Positions 54,288-62,360 are shown, numbered from the stretch's first letter. The stretch is 64,000 nt of DNA from Bacillota bacterium (GCA_015059405.1 SVAL01000002.1:1-64000); one strand, 5' to 3'. Translations and numbers: made by a program. The notes: a model not told the origin generated them from the letters alone.

Positions 54288-54695
54288 TTATTTAATATAT
54301 TTAGAAAGTTTTTCTCTTAATTCTTCCTTATCTCCAAACCAATGAATTTTATCTATAAATTCATCTAAATTGCACCAACTAAAATCTATACTTTCTTCGT
54401 TCAATACCACTTTATCACTATCTACAAATGAAATATACGCTCTTTCTATACAATGATTTCCTAAAGACTCATATTCAAATACCCATTCTAAATCAATAAT
54501 ATTTTTAACCTCTAAATTAGTTTCTTCCAAAACTTCCCTTTTAATAGTATCAAAAAAACTATTATCTTCTTCTTCACATCCACCAGTAACCACATACCAA
54601 AAAGATTTATGAAATTGTGGATCTTTATCACTACCTTTAAGTAATAATAATTTATTATTATTTTTATTTATTATAAAACTTAATATTTTATTCAT
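54288..54695 (-). CDS. Nudix hydrolase
   Basis: 135 residues. The Nudix box is GGCEEEDNSFFDTIKREVLEET followed by NLEV (G-x5-E-x7-REVxEETxL). Hydrolyses nucleoside diphosphate-linked compounds; substrate unknown. RBS GGTGAT. Next to the M20 peptidase with its own ribosome binding site. Confidence 0.88.
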   Translation of the reverse strand: MNKILSFIINKNNNKLLLLKGSDKDPQFHKSFWYVVTGGCEEEDNSFFDTIKREVLEETNLEVKNIIDLEWVFEYESLGNHCIERAYISFVDSDKVVLNEESIDFSWCNLDEFIDKIHWFGDKEELREKLSKYIK

Positions 54696-54739
54696 CTTAT
54701 CACCAAAATAATTATATCATATATATAAAAAATCTTATT

Positions 54740-55795
54740 TTAAATAAGATTTTTAAATATTTCATACAAAGTATATAAGCTATCTATTTCAACATATTCC
54801 CCTGGTCCATGCCAGAAATTACCTGCTGGATTCATCATAATTGTTGGAATATTTTTTTCACTAAAATATATTGCATCACTTGTTGCTACACACTTTTTAA
54901 TAACTAATTTTCTTTCTAATACTTTTTCTGTATCTTTAATAAAGTCTTTTATAATAGTTAATTTTTTATCTACATGAAATAAAGAATCTTTTCCAAGTAT
55001 TTTTATTTCTATATCATCACATAAAGATTTAATATCATTAATAATTATTTCTGGTGGATTTTCTTTTGTATATCTAATATCTAGTACCATAGTAGCTTTA
55101 CTAGGAACCATATTATTAGCATCTCCTCCATTTAATTTACTTAAATTAACACTAGTTACAAATTCATTTTCATCCTTAGGCATTCTATAAATATCAAGTA
55201 AATTTTCATATAAAGAAATTAACTTTAATAATGGATTATTTCCTTTATATGGTTCAGATGCATGAGCAGTAACTCCATAAGCAGTAATTTCTAACTGTAA
55301 TAAACCTTTCTCTTCTACTACTAATTCAAAATTTTTACCACCATCAGGTACAACAGCTAACTTAGCATTATAGTCTTTTAATATTTCCTTACAGCACATA
55401 CCACCAATTTCTTCATCACTAGTAATCATAAAAGCAATTTTCTTTTTTGACTTATTATTCTTTAAAAGTGACATAACTACACTTAATTGTCCTTTCATAT
55501 CAAAAGAACCTCTACCATATAGTTTTCCATCTTCTACTACACCTTCATACTTTTCAGCTGGTACTACATCTACATGACAACAAAATATTACATCTAAATC
55601 TTTATCTTTAGTATTTGATAAAACTAAATTCTTATAATTATCAATAACATACTCTCTAACATAATAATTACTTAATTCATTCTCTATAAAACCAAGAGCC
55701 TTATCAAACTCACTAAAATTATCTTTAATCGTCTTATATCCCATTAATACTTTCGTATTATTAACTATCTCATTTAAGACTTTATCTTTTTCCAT
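54740..55795 (-). CDS. M20 family metallopeptidase (ArgE/DapE-like)
   Basis: 351 residues. FCCHVDVVP (first zinc His), GRGSFDMKGQLSVVM (bridging Asp), TSDEEIGG (catalytic Glu pair) and a late MNPAGNFWHGPGEYV with the final His. Deacylates or cleaves small amino-acid derivatives. AGGAGG upstream overlaps the stop of a 17-codon ORF, and the transcript passes through a leader-peptide attenuator at 55903-56049. Confidence 0.88.
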   Translation of the reverse strand: MEKDKVLNEIVNNTKVLMGYKTIKDNFSEFDKALGFIENELSNYYVREYVIDNYKNLVLSNTKDKDLDVIFCCHVDVVPAEKYEGVVEDGKLYGRGSFDMKGQLSVVMSLLKNNKSKKKIAFMITSDEEIGGMCCKEILKDYNAKLAVVPDGGKNFELVVEEKGLLQLEITAYGVTAHASEPYKGNNPLLKLISLYENLLDIYRMPKDENEFVTSVNLSKLNGGDANNMVPSKATMVLDIRYTKENPPEIIINDIKSLCDDIEIKILGKDSLFHVDKKLTIIKDFIKDTEKVLERKLVIKKCVATSDAIYFSEKNIPTIMMNPAGNFWHGPGEYVEIDSLYTLYEIFKNLI

Positions 55796-55806
55796 ATATA
55801 TTCCTC

Positions 55807-55860
55807 CTAATGAATACTCATAATAATTTTTAATAATTTTTTTATAACTTTATTTTTCAT
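55807..55860 (-). CDS. 17-residue ORF coupled to the M20 peptidase gene
   Basis: MKNKVIKKLLKIIMSIH with GAGG 8 nt before its ATG. Its stop (TAG) is part of the TAGGAGG that serves the M20 start, so ribosomes terminating here should reload on the next gene. It may be a second leader or a remnant N-terminus of a lost gene. Confidence 0.4.
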   Translation of the reverse strand: MKNKVIKKLLKIIMSIH

Positions 55861-55902
55861 ATTTATTACCTCACTTAATTAATTATATTGATTCTTCCAA
55901 AG

Positions 55903-55930
55903 AAAAAATCTATACATGCCTGTATAGATT
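55903..55930 (-). terminator. Terminator/attenuator upstream of the M20 gene
   Basis: A perfect 9-bp stem (AATCTATAC / GTATAGATT, 6-nt loop) followed by TTTTTTC, placed between the leader peptide and the M20 coding region. Transcripts begun upstream would end here unless a rival fold forms. Confidence 0.8.
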
Positions 55931-55937
55931 TATAAAA

Positions 55938-56042
55938 AATATTCTATAAACTGATACAAGCACACTCTTAAACCACTTGTATCAAAAGTTACCTTCGTCC
56001 ACAAGTGTATTTAAAAGCGTCTTCTTATGTTCATAGAATATT
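55938..56042 (-). ncRNA. Structured leader (attenuator) region
   Basis: A 10-bp closing stem (AATATTCTAT ... ATAGAATATT) encloses two rival hairpins: CACTTGT with ACAAGTG, and TGATACAAG with CTTGTATCA, sharing the ACAAG segment. The 5' arm of the closing stem lies inside the leader peptide, and the 3' arm runs into TTTTTT, so it can itself terminate. Riboswitch signatures I know do not fit; an antibiotic-type attenuator does. Confidence 0.6.
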
Positions 56043-56049
56043 TAACCAT
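56011..56049 (-). CDS. 12-residue leader peptide with an RRR motif
   Basis: MVKYSMNIRRRF, with GGAGG 8 nt before the ATG and a TATAAT box about 23-28 nt upstream. Arg-x-Arg/Lys motifs are known macrolide-dependent ribosome arrest sites in erm and related leader peptides. The closing stem of the leader lies in codons 3-6, where a stalled or moving ribosome would disrupt it. Confidence 0.65.
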   Translation of the reverse strand: MVKYSMNIRRRF

Positions 56050-56071
56050 AACAATTTCCTCCAAAAGTTTT

Positions 56072-56077
56072 ATTATA
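56072..56077 (-). promoter_or_regulatory. -10 box of the leader attenuator
   Basis: TATAAT on the minus strand, 23 nt before the leader ATG. No clear -35 box at 16-18 bp. Confidence 0.45.
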
Positions 56078-56108
56078 TAAATTTAACAATATAAATTTAT
56101 AATTTTTT

Positions 56109-56648
56109 TTAAACATTGTCAATACAATAATCAACTTTTTTATTTTCAATACGTAATTTTACTATCGCAGCTACTTCAGTAATTAATAAAATTATTTCTG
56201 TAATAATTGCAACTACTGAATTTAAATGAACTGCATAAATAATAAAACATATACTAACAGGTATTGATATAAACTTATACATTTTAACATTATCTTGCCA
56301 AATGGAATAAGTAGATAAAAGTGATGCAGTTAAAGAAATAAGACTAAATACATCATCGTAAGTAAAGATACATGATACAGATGATATTATAAATAATGTG
56401 TATAGGACTGATTCACTATTTTTCTTATTCTTCTTACTATTTTTATAAAACCATAAATTCCTAATAAAACTTACTAAATTCATACAAGTACCAGTAACAG
56501 CACCTAATAGTAAATAGTGTATTCCATAAAAGATATTATAGATTAAACATAATCCAAGTATCTTTCCTTTATCCTTTAAAAAGTAAGTAGCCCCTAATAA
56601 TATAATCGATATAATTACACATATTTGAGATAATAAATATAAATCCAT
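56109..56648 (-). CDS. YgjV-like inner membrane protein
   Basis: 179 residues with five or six helices. FLKDKGKILGLCLIYNIFYGIHYLLLGA..G.CMNLVSFIRNLWFYK and the later IWQDNVKMYKFISIPVS follow the YgjV (Imp-YgjV) pattern. Function unknown. It begins 8 nt after the GNAT gene's stop. Confidence 0.75.
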   Translation of the reverse strand: MDLYLLSQICVIISIILLGATYFLKDKGKILGLCLIYNIFYGIHYLLLGAVTGTCMNLVSFIRNLWFYKNSKKNKKNSESVLYTLFIISSVSCIFTYDDVFSLISLTASLLSTYSIWQDNVKMYKFISIPVSICFIIYAVHLNSVVAIITEIILLITEVAAIVKLRIENKKVDYCIDNV

Positions 56649-56656
56649 AAATACCT

Positions 56657-57256
56657 CTATCTTCGGAAGTAATCAGGTGCATTTAAAGTTAACTTCTTAA
56701 CCATATATTTTCTTTCATCAGGTGCATACTCACCTGTATTACTTCTTACAAACCCAACTTCATCAACAATTAATCCATCTTTAACAGAAGCATCTTCAAA
56801 TCCATTTAATCTAAATATTCCTTCTGACATAGATCCATGTAGTAAGATTCTAGCATATTCATAATCAAACATTTTTAAATCTTGTAAAAATTTATCTGTT
56901 TCACTAACTAAAATCTTAGCAATTCCAAGTCCCCTACATTCTTCTTTTACAGCAAGACCAGAATAATAAGCAACTTTTTTTGGATCAACAAACGCTATAC
57001 TATGTTTATCTTCACTTTCATAAACAATACAATTAAGTCCAACTATCTTATCATTTACATAAGCTCCTAATGCAATACCTTTATCTTGATATAAACCAAA
57101 TTCTTCTTTTATATCAGCATCAGGTAATGTTTCATAATAAGGAAATCCTCTAAAAACTGTTATTGTATTTTTAAAATCTTCATAACTATTAACAGTTTTA
57201 ACTTCTATTTTATTATTTAATTTATCAATAGCACTATATATTTTTAAATTTTCCAT
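56657..57256 (-). CDS. GNAT family N-acetyltransferase
   Basis: 199 residues. VKEECRGLGIAKILVSET provides the acetyl-CoA loop (R-x-x-G-x-A) and EYARILLHGSMSEGIFRLNGF the C-terminal part of the fold. The substrate is unclear. It starts 11 nt after the RelA/SpoT homologue's stop, so they form an operon. RBS AGGAGA. Confidence 0.8.
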   Translation of the reverse strand: MENLKIYSAIDKLNNKIEVKTVNSYEDFKNTITVFRGFPYYETLPDADIKEEFGLYQDKGIALGAYVNDKIVGLNCIVYESEDKHSIAFVDPKKVAYYSGLAVKEECRGLGIAKILVSETDKFLQDLKMFDYEYARILLHGSMSEGIFRLNGFEDASVKDGLIVDEVGFVRSNTGEYAPDERKYMVKKLTLNAPDYFRR

Positions 57257-57267
57257 AATATTTTCTC

Positions 57268-58698
57268 CTATCCTAATCTCATTAATTTCTTTTTAGCAAA
57301 AGTAGTATTTGCTTTATCTATCCAATCACTTCTATATCCAAAAGATAAATCATCTATTAGTGAAATAACCCTATCTTTATTCTTTAATTCATAATCAAGT
57401 GGTACTAATTCATCATTTACCTTCGCACCCACTAAAATATGTTCTATTCCAGAGTAACAAGCAAAATCTATAATATTAGATCCTTTAGGTAACTCTATTA
57501 CTCTACCATTAGATGTATAAATATAAATTTTATCAGCAAATAACTCACTTTTTATTTGCGTAACAAAATCTTGATTATCTTTAAACATTAAATTAATATC
57601 TGTTAAAGATTTAAATAACTGTGACTTAGTCTTTAAATCTTCCTGCATCACTTCACGGGCTAATCCTTTATTTATATCCCAGTAAGCAGTAAGTCCAAAA
57701 GATGCAATCTTATCCATATCAAATGTTCTTATTTGCGTTTGAACTAATTTTTCATCTGGTCCAAATACAGTTGTATGTAATGAACTATATAAATTAGTCT
57801 TAGGATTACATATATAATCCTTAAACTTATCATTTATAGGTTTATATTTAGAATGAATAAGTCCCATCGCTACATAACAATTTTTTATTTCATCAACCAT
57901 TATCTTTAACGATAATAAATCATGAATATCACTCATCTTATGCCCTTCTTCTAATCTCTTATAGATTCCATAAATATTTTTAGTTCTAACTTTTATTTCA
58001 TGTGGAATACTATTACAAGAAAGAATTTCATTAATATCAAACAACATTTCTTCAAGACAACGACTATTAGAAATATCAGATTTTTCCATCTTATCTAATA
58101 ATTCTAAATACTTATCAGGTTTTAAATATCTAAAAGATATATCTTCAAGCTCACTTTTGATACGATAAGCACCTATGTAATAAGCAAGAGGAACAAATAT
58201 TTCCATCGTCTCAAGCGAATTCTCTTTTTGTTTAAATTCACTTTTAAACTCTAAAGTTCTCATATTATGAAGTCTGTCAGCTAACTTTATTATGATTATT
58301 CGTACATCTTCTGTAAGACCAAGAATAATCTTACGAGTATTAGCTAGATTACATTCAGCTTTACTAGAAAAATTCATCTTACTAATTTTAGTAACTCCAT
58401 CTACTAACTCAGCTACTTCATCATTAAACAAACTAGAAATATCTTCCTTAGTAGCAGTAGTATCTTCTAACACATCATGTAACAAAGCTGCACATATCGT
58501 ATCTGTATCCGCATGCATATCACTTAATATATAAGCAACATTAAGAGGATGAGTTACATATGGTTCTCCACTTTGTCTAGTTTGACCATCATGTAAGTAC
58601 GATGCATAATCATAAGCTTTTCTTATAATCTCTAATTCTTCTATATTAGAATTATAAGAAGAAATATTCTTAAGCAAATCAGCTACTGTAATATTCAT
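57268..58698 (-). CDS. RelA/SpoT homologue, probably hydrolase-only
   Basis: 476 residues. HD hydrolase domain with HDGQTR (36-41), HDVLED (74-79) and DRLHNMRTL. Synthetase-like domain at about 225-345 keeps NLYSSLHTTVFGP but the EVQIRT Glu is replaced (VQTQIRT, Gln320), and R/H positions nearby differ (KFKDYI, TAYWDIN). TGS domain at 404-460. The C-terminal helical, zinc-finger and ACT domains are absent. I infer (p)ppGpp hydrolysis without synthesis. RBS GGAGG. Confidence 0.85.
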   Translation of the reverse strand: MNITVADLLKNISSYNSNIEELEIIRKAYDYASYLHDGQTRQSGEPYVTHPLNVAYILSDMHADTDTICAALLHDVLEDTTATKEDISSLFNDEVAELVDGVTKISKMNFSSKAECNLANTRKIILGLTEDVRIIIIKLADRLHNMRTLEFKSEFKQKENSLETMEIFVPLAYYIGAYRIKSELEDISFRYLKPDKYLELLDKMEKSDISNSRCLEEMLFDINEILSCNSIPHEIKVRTKNIYGIYKRLEEGHKMSDIHDLLSLKIMVDEIKNCYVAMGLIHSKYKPINDKFKDYICNPKTNLYSSLHTTVFGPDEKLVQTQIRTFDMDKIASFGLTAYWDINKGLAREVMQEDLKTKSQLFKSLTDINLMFKDNQDFVTQIKSELFADKIYIYTSNGRVIELPKGSNIIDFACYSGIEHILVGAKVNDELVPLDYELKNKDRVISLIDDLSFGYRSDWIDKANTTFAKKKLMRLG

Positions 58699-58708
58699 AT
58701 ATACACCT

Positions 58709-58734
58709 CCTTCAACAAATTATCTTTGTTAAGG
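58709..58734 (-). promoter_or_regulatory. Hairpin covering part of the RelA/SpoT ribosome binding site
   Basis: Minus strand CCTTAACAAA, 5-nt loop, TTTGTTGAAGG with one bulge; the AAGG of AAGGAGG is in the stem. It could lower translation. The rest of the 58699-58871 gap is AT-rich with no gene visible. Confidence 0.4.
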
Positions 58735-58871
58735 ACAATATATAATAAATAAAAAAAAGAGTAAAATATCAAAAAATTATACATTTTATAACAAAAAATT
58801 AATCTATAAATATAGTTTGAGTGTTATAACTAAAAGTTATATAAAAATATTTTTTAATAACAAAAAGACAT

Positions 58872-58898
58872 AAAAAAAGAAAGATATTTCTATCTTCC
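58872..58898 (-). terminator. Rho-independent terminator after prepilin-like gene 3
   Basis: Minus strand: GGAAGATA, GAAA tetraloop, TATCTTTC, then TTTTTTT, about 10 nt past the stop codon. Confidence 0.8.
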
Positions 58899-58908
58899 TA
58901 AAATCAAA

Positions 58909-60366
58909 TTAATTAGTTTGAATTACATATGGAGTATCTTTTTCTCCATTTCCTGTTGCAAGTACATCTGATCTTAAGTTAATTACAGGAAAAAAATCTC
59001 TAGTGTTGATAACATTGCTATAAACCTCACTACCATTTACATTAACAAGCCATACACTAGCAGCATCATTTTCATAATAAATGCCTGTTGGACTTATTGT
59101 CCACATCGTATAACTACCATTATATAAATAATAATTAGAATTATTTTTAAAAAAATAACCACCTGCAAAATTTGTTTCTTCATATGTTATTAATCCAATT
59201 TTAGACGATAATACACCTTTTCCATTTCCATCTGTTAAACACTTAAAATTTGATTGATACGTTGAAAAATTTTGCATTTTTGCACTACCACCATCGTAAA
59301 ATAATGATGGTTCACTAACTTTAGCTTCTTCACAAAATCTTCCAGTTGCAACATATGCCTCATATCCTTTATCTGTAATATTAGTTTTATACCAATTATC
59401 CATTGTTGGTTTCGCAATATCACTATTAGAATAATACATATTTTTGTAATTAGAATAAGTGGTATTAAATTTATAAGAAGTGCTTCCTACTCGACTATTT
59501 AATATTAAACGTATCGTACCATCTTCATTTATTCTAATTATTTTCCACGTTAGTCCCGCAAACTTAACATAATTGTTTTTTACATTACCTCTAAAATAAT
59601 ATGTTGGTTCTCCACTATTAGTATCAGTTGATACATATAATCCTTTTTCATTAGATTCTTGACTTGTTGTGGTTAAGGTTGGTTTAGTTGATATAACTGT
59701 ATTATGTTTTAAGATTAGATTAGATAATCTTTTTTCTCTATCACTTTCTATCTTTTCATAGTTTGTTCCTTTTTGTGAAAGTGTACATGTTGTTTTACCA
59801 TTTCCTGTCTCTCCTTCACTTAAAGCATCTAATACTACTAAATTTGTGTTTTCATCTATTTTAAAACCACTCCAATTTTTTAATTCAGTTATATTTACTA
59901 CATTTCCTGATGATGGTTTAGTTAGTTCTAAATTAGTTTGAATTTGTTTACCTTGTTCATTTAATTTTGCTTGAGATGTTGGATATAATCCATATCCTGC
60001 ACTATCTTTAAAAGTGTATCCATAAATATATGAAGATGTTTCATCGTCATATTGTACAAGTACATAAGCCCAATATGCATCATTTGATTGGTGCCACTCA
60101 CCAAATGGATTTGTTCCTCCGCGTTCTAACGCTACACACTCTATTGGTACTGCATACACTGTATTATATCCAGTAAATGTATATGTTAAATCATTCACAT
60201 CATTTACTACTGCACTCATATAATTACCAATAGTTGATGCGACTGTTTTCTTTCTAGATTCTGTTATATATTTTGTTACACTTGGAATTGCTATTGCCAT
60301 TAATAGTCCTAATATTACTATTACTGCAAGTAACTCTATTAATGTAAAACCTTTTTTATTCTTCAT
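58909..60366 (-). CDS. Prepilin-like surface protein 3 with lectin-like (FGE/CLec-type) head
   Basis: 485 residues. MKNKKGFTLIELLAVIVIL class III prepilin leader and the shared stem to about residue 190. The head differs from paralogues 1 and 2: YYFRGNVKNNYVKFAGLTWKIIRINEDGTIRLIL, then DKGYEAYVATGRFCEEA, KVGLITYEE-like block, YNGSYTMWTISPTG and a closing FPVINLRSDVLATGNG. This is the domain type diversified in paralogue 4, but the region matching the variable repeat (ENDAASVWLVNVNGSEVYSNVINTRDF) shows no match to the template, so it is not a current DGR target. Start is the ATG after AAGGAG; the longer frame begins in the -10 box. Confidence 0.87.
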   Translation of the reverse strand: MKNKKGFTLIELLAVIVILGLLMAIAIPSVTKYITESRKKTVASTIGNYMSAVVNDVNDLTYTFTGYNTVYAVPIECVALERGGTNPFGEWHQSNDAYWAYVLVQYDDETSSYIYGYTFKDSAGYGLYPTSQAKLNEQGKQIQTNLELTKPSSGNVVNITELKNWSGFKIDENTNLVVLDALSEGETGNGKTTCTLSQKGTNYEKIESDREKRLSNLILKHNTVISTKPTLTTTSQESNEKGLYVSTDTNSGEPTYYFRGNVKNNYVKFAGLTWKIIRINEDGTIRLILNSRVGSTSYKFNTTYSNYKNMYYSNSDIAKPTMDNWYKTNITDKGYEAYVATGRFCEEAKVSEPSLFYDGGSAKMQNFSTYQSNFKCLTDGNGKGVLSSKIGLITYEETNFAGGYFFKNNSNYYLYNGSYTMWTISPTGIYYENDAASVWLVNVNGSEVYSNVINTRDFFPVINLRSDVLATGNGEKDTPYVIQTN

Positions 60367-60394
60367 TTGACACACTCCTTTATTATCTACTAAA

Positions 60395-60421
60395 ATCATA
60401 CCCCCCCCGGTCTTTTGTCAA
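60395..60421 (-). promoter_or_regulatory. Promoter with G8 tract in the spacer (prepilin-like gene 3)
   Basis: TTGACA (60421-60416), 15-bp spacer with eight G (plus-strand C at 60401-60408), TATGAT (60400-60395). One G shorter than the promoters of paralogues 1 and 2, showing tract length differs among otherwise identical promoters in the same genome. Confidence 0.85.
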
Positions 60422-60423
60422 GG

Positions 60424-60904
60424 TTTTACATTTACTATTTTCTTCTTTACATAAAAATAAATTATTTAGTAAATTATTTATTTAACTTCCCGATTTTTGA
60501 AAAACGGGAAATTACTTCTTAACTTTTAAAGGGGAAATATAAAATAAATCAGGGATTAGTCTACTAACTTGTCTTGTCCTTGATTTATTTCTATATTTCA
60601 TTATAATAAGTAATCAAATAAAGATTCTCTTTATTTGTTATCAAAAAAATAAAGCTAATAAGATGCGAGAACTTAACTCTTTTCAAAAATAAAATTCTAA
60701 ATTCTCGTTCCTTTCGAATGCAATAATTTTGCTCAAACTACTATAAAATCCATCATTTTCACTCTTTTTCTCAAGTATTTTATCTCTTTTTTATAAAAAA
60801 AATCCCCCATTTTACGGGAATTTAATTATTAAAATTGTTTTCTTGTCCAAACGAGAAATTAGCTTTTAATTTAACGAAAATAAATTATTTATTAAGTTCT
60901 AAAT
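60424..60904. other. 480-bp intergenic region with hairpins, no gene seen
   Basis: The stretch between prepilin-like gene 3 and the reverse transcriptase holds no convincing ORF on either strand. It contains a GC hairpin (TTCCCG ... CGGGAA, 60487-60510) and a long imperfect stem (60534-60599). Elsewhere it is AT-rich with runs of A and T and scattered GC-rich patches (TCCCCCATTTTACGGG). Possibly regulatory RNA or debris from a former insertion. Confidence 0.45.
60534..60599. other. Long imperfect stem-loop
   Basis: GAAATAT-A-AAATAAATCA-GGGA pairs with TCCT-TGATTTATTT-C-TATATTTC, about 21 bp around a 21-nt loop. The arms are AT-rich with a GC clamp at the loop side. It could be a small RNA, a bidirectional terminator lacking a long U tract, or a recombination site. 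Function unknown. Confidence 0.5.
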
Positions 60905-60929
60905 AAAAAAAGATATCCCAAGATATCTT
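60905..60929 (-). terminator. Terminator after the reverse transcriptase gene
   Basis: Minus strand: AAGATATC, TTGG loop, GATATCTT, then TTTTTT, overlapping the last codon of the RT gene. It marks the end of the DGR transcript. Confidence 0.8.
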
Positions 60930-61968
60930 ACTTATACTTATAAACAAAATTTTTGGTATCACCAAAACACAAATAACCATTATAGTTTTCTATGCAAGTT
61001 TCACCTCTTCTAATTCTTCTTTTTATTTTTCTTTTAGTCTTAGACACAATAGTCATAATCAATTTATCATTCTTAAAAAAATATTTAAATCCTAAAAATG
61101 GAATACCATTTTTTATATTATAAATATTAGTCTTTTTATTAAGAAATAACTTTTTCTTTATTAAAAACTTTTCGATTTCTTTTAAACAATACTTTAAATA
61201 TTCTTTATTATGATGAATAAGTATAAAATCATCCATATATCTAATATAACAGTTTATACCTAACTCTTCTTTTATATAATGATCTAAATCATTTAAATAA
61301 TAAATAGCTAATATTTGACTCGTTTGATTACCTATTGGCAAACCTTTATTAAATCTATATACAGGTAAATTTAAATTATTTTTATTATTTATAGAATTAA
61401 TACTATCATTAATATAAGAAAGATTAGTAGATGAAATAATATTATCAATTAAAGAATATGTGTCATTATCTTTTATTATAAGTCTTAAATCATCTTTTAA
61501 AATATCATGATCAATATTATAAAAGTACTTACTAATATCACACTTTAATATATAAAAATTATGATATTTTTTGTGCGTTTCATTTAAATATTTTTTCATA
61601 TAATAAATAGCCATTCTAGTACCTTTATCTTTTCTAGTCGCAACATTTTCATCTATTAATAAAGGTTCAATTATAGGCAATAAAATATAATCACTTAATA
61701 AATGATTAACTATCTTATCTCTAATTTTTTCACTCATTATAATTCTTTCTTTAGGTTCTTTAATCAAGAAAATATTATACCGATCATGGTTATAAGTCTT
61801 ATTTTTTAAATCTTCATAAATCGAAATTATATTTGATGTATAAAACATATTAAAATCAAATATTTTTCCTCTATGTTTAGTATTAACAGTTATTTTTTTA
61901 TAAATTTTTATCATTTTATCTATATTTATAATATTGTTATAATTACTTTTCATTTCTAAGAATTCCAT
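60928..61968 (-). CDS. Diversity-generating retroelement reverse transcriptase
   Basis: 346 residues, usual DGR RT length. CDISKYFYNIDH (motif 3, first catalytic Asp), GLPIGNQTSQ (near 209-218, the DGR-specific [IVL]GxxxSQ form that replaces QGxxxSP of other RTs), YIRYMDDFILIH (catalytic YMDD near 243-246) and IPFLGFKYF (thumb start). It makes error-prone cDNA from the template RNA, misreading adenines. Its ATG lies 26 nt inside the 3' end of the Avd gene, so the two are coupled. No maturase or nuclease domain. Confidence 0.95.
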   Translation of the reverse strand: MEFLEMKSNYNNIINIDKMIKIYKKITVNTKHRGKIFDFNMFYTSNIISIYEDLKNKTYNHDRYNIFLIKEPKERIIMSEKIRDKIVNHLLSDYILLPIIEPLLIDENVATRKDKGTRMAIYYMKKYLNETHKKYHNFYILKCDISKYFYNIDHDILKDDLRLIIKDNDTYSLIDNIISSTNLSYINDSINSINNKNNLNLPVYRFNKGLPIGNQTSQILAIYYLNDLDHYIKEELGINCYIRYMDDFILIHHNKEYLKYCLKEIEKFLIKKKLFLNKKTNIYNIKNGIPFLGFKYFFKNDKLIMTIVSKTKRKIKRRIRRGETCIENYNGYLCFGDTKNFVYKYK

Positions 61969-62326
61969 ATGCTATCTTTCTTATTTCTATTAAAAATTTA
62001 CCAATAACACAATATTTATGTTGATTAATTATTTTATTATCATAACTATACTTCATATAATAGTCTAACATCGAAAGTTTTAAAATAATATCGTTTATAT
62101 TTTTTTCTTTAATTCTTTTATTAGTATTTATTCGATAACTATGAATACATTCTATAATTTGAAACATAGTTAATTCTATCTGATTTCTTAATACCACATA
62201 AAATTTTGGATAATTTATTAGTTCATTACTTATATATAGATTTGTTTGTTCAACCTTAGAAAGAAGAATAAATCCTTTATTATAATTAGTAAAAGTCTTA
62301 TCAGAATTTTCAATTGAATTTTCCAT
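61943..62326 (-). CDS. avd: Accessory variability determinant (Avd-like) protein
   Basis: 127 residues, mostly helical, strongly basic, matching the four-helix bundle size of Avd (pentameric ring binding RT and template RNA). Typical features include YPKFYVVLRNQIELTMFQIIECIHSYRI and a C-terminal GKFLIEIRKIAYGILRN helix. Position between TR and RT and coupling to RT support the role. Start is the ATG with GGAGG 5 nt upstream, directly behind a terminator, so expression may require readthrough. Confidence 0.85.
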   Translation of the reverse strand: MENSIENSDKTFTNYNKGFILLSKVEQTNLYISNELINYPKFYVVLRNQIELTMFQIIECIHSYRINTNKRIKEKNINDIILKLSMLDYYMKYSYDNKIINQHKYCVIGKFLIEIRKIAYGILRNEK

Positions 62327-62338
62327 TTTTACCTCCAC

Positions 62339-62360
62339 AAAAAAACTCCATTTAAGGAGT
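62339..62360 (-). terminator. Terminator between the template repeat and avd
   Basis: Minus strand: ACTCC, TTAAAT loop, GGAGT, then TTTTTTT. It would end a template-RNA transcript about 200 nt after the TR, leaving avd-RT to partial readthrough; the avd Shine-Dalgarno begins right after the U tract. Confidence 0.75.

Noticed and set aside
55938-56042. 6S RNA, SRP RNA or a known riboswitch
   Set aside because: None of the core motifs I know (SRP GGAAG/AGCA loops, T-box, TPP, SAM, purine and others) is present. The leader peptide with Shine-Dalgarno at its 5' end explains the structure better.
58909-59200. Second DGR variable repeat in prepilin-like gene 3
   Set aside because: The C-terminal domain is homologous, but the DNA lacks the TR anchors (CTGCGTCCAG and GCCCGGCCGGC) and differs at many non-adenine positions. 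It is a paralogue, not a current target.
60928-61968. Group II intron or retron reverse transcriptase
   Set aside because: The RT lacks maturase and endonuclease domains, has the DGR [IVL]GxxxSQ motif, and is beside Avd and a TR/VR pair. No msr/msd-type RNA or intron ends are visible.
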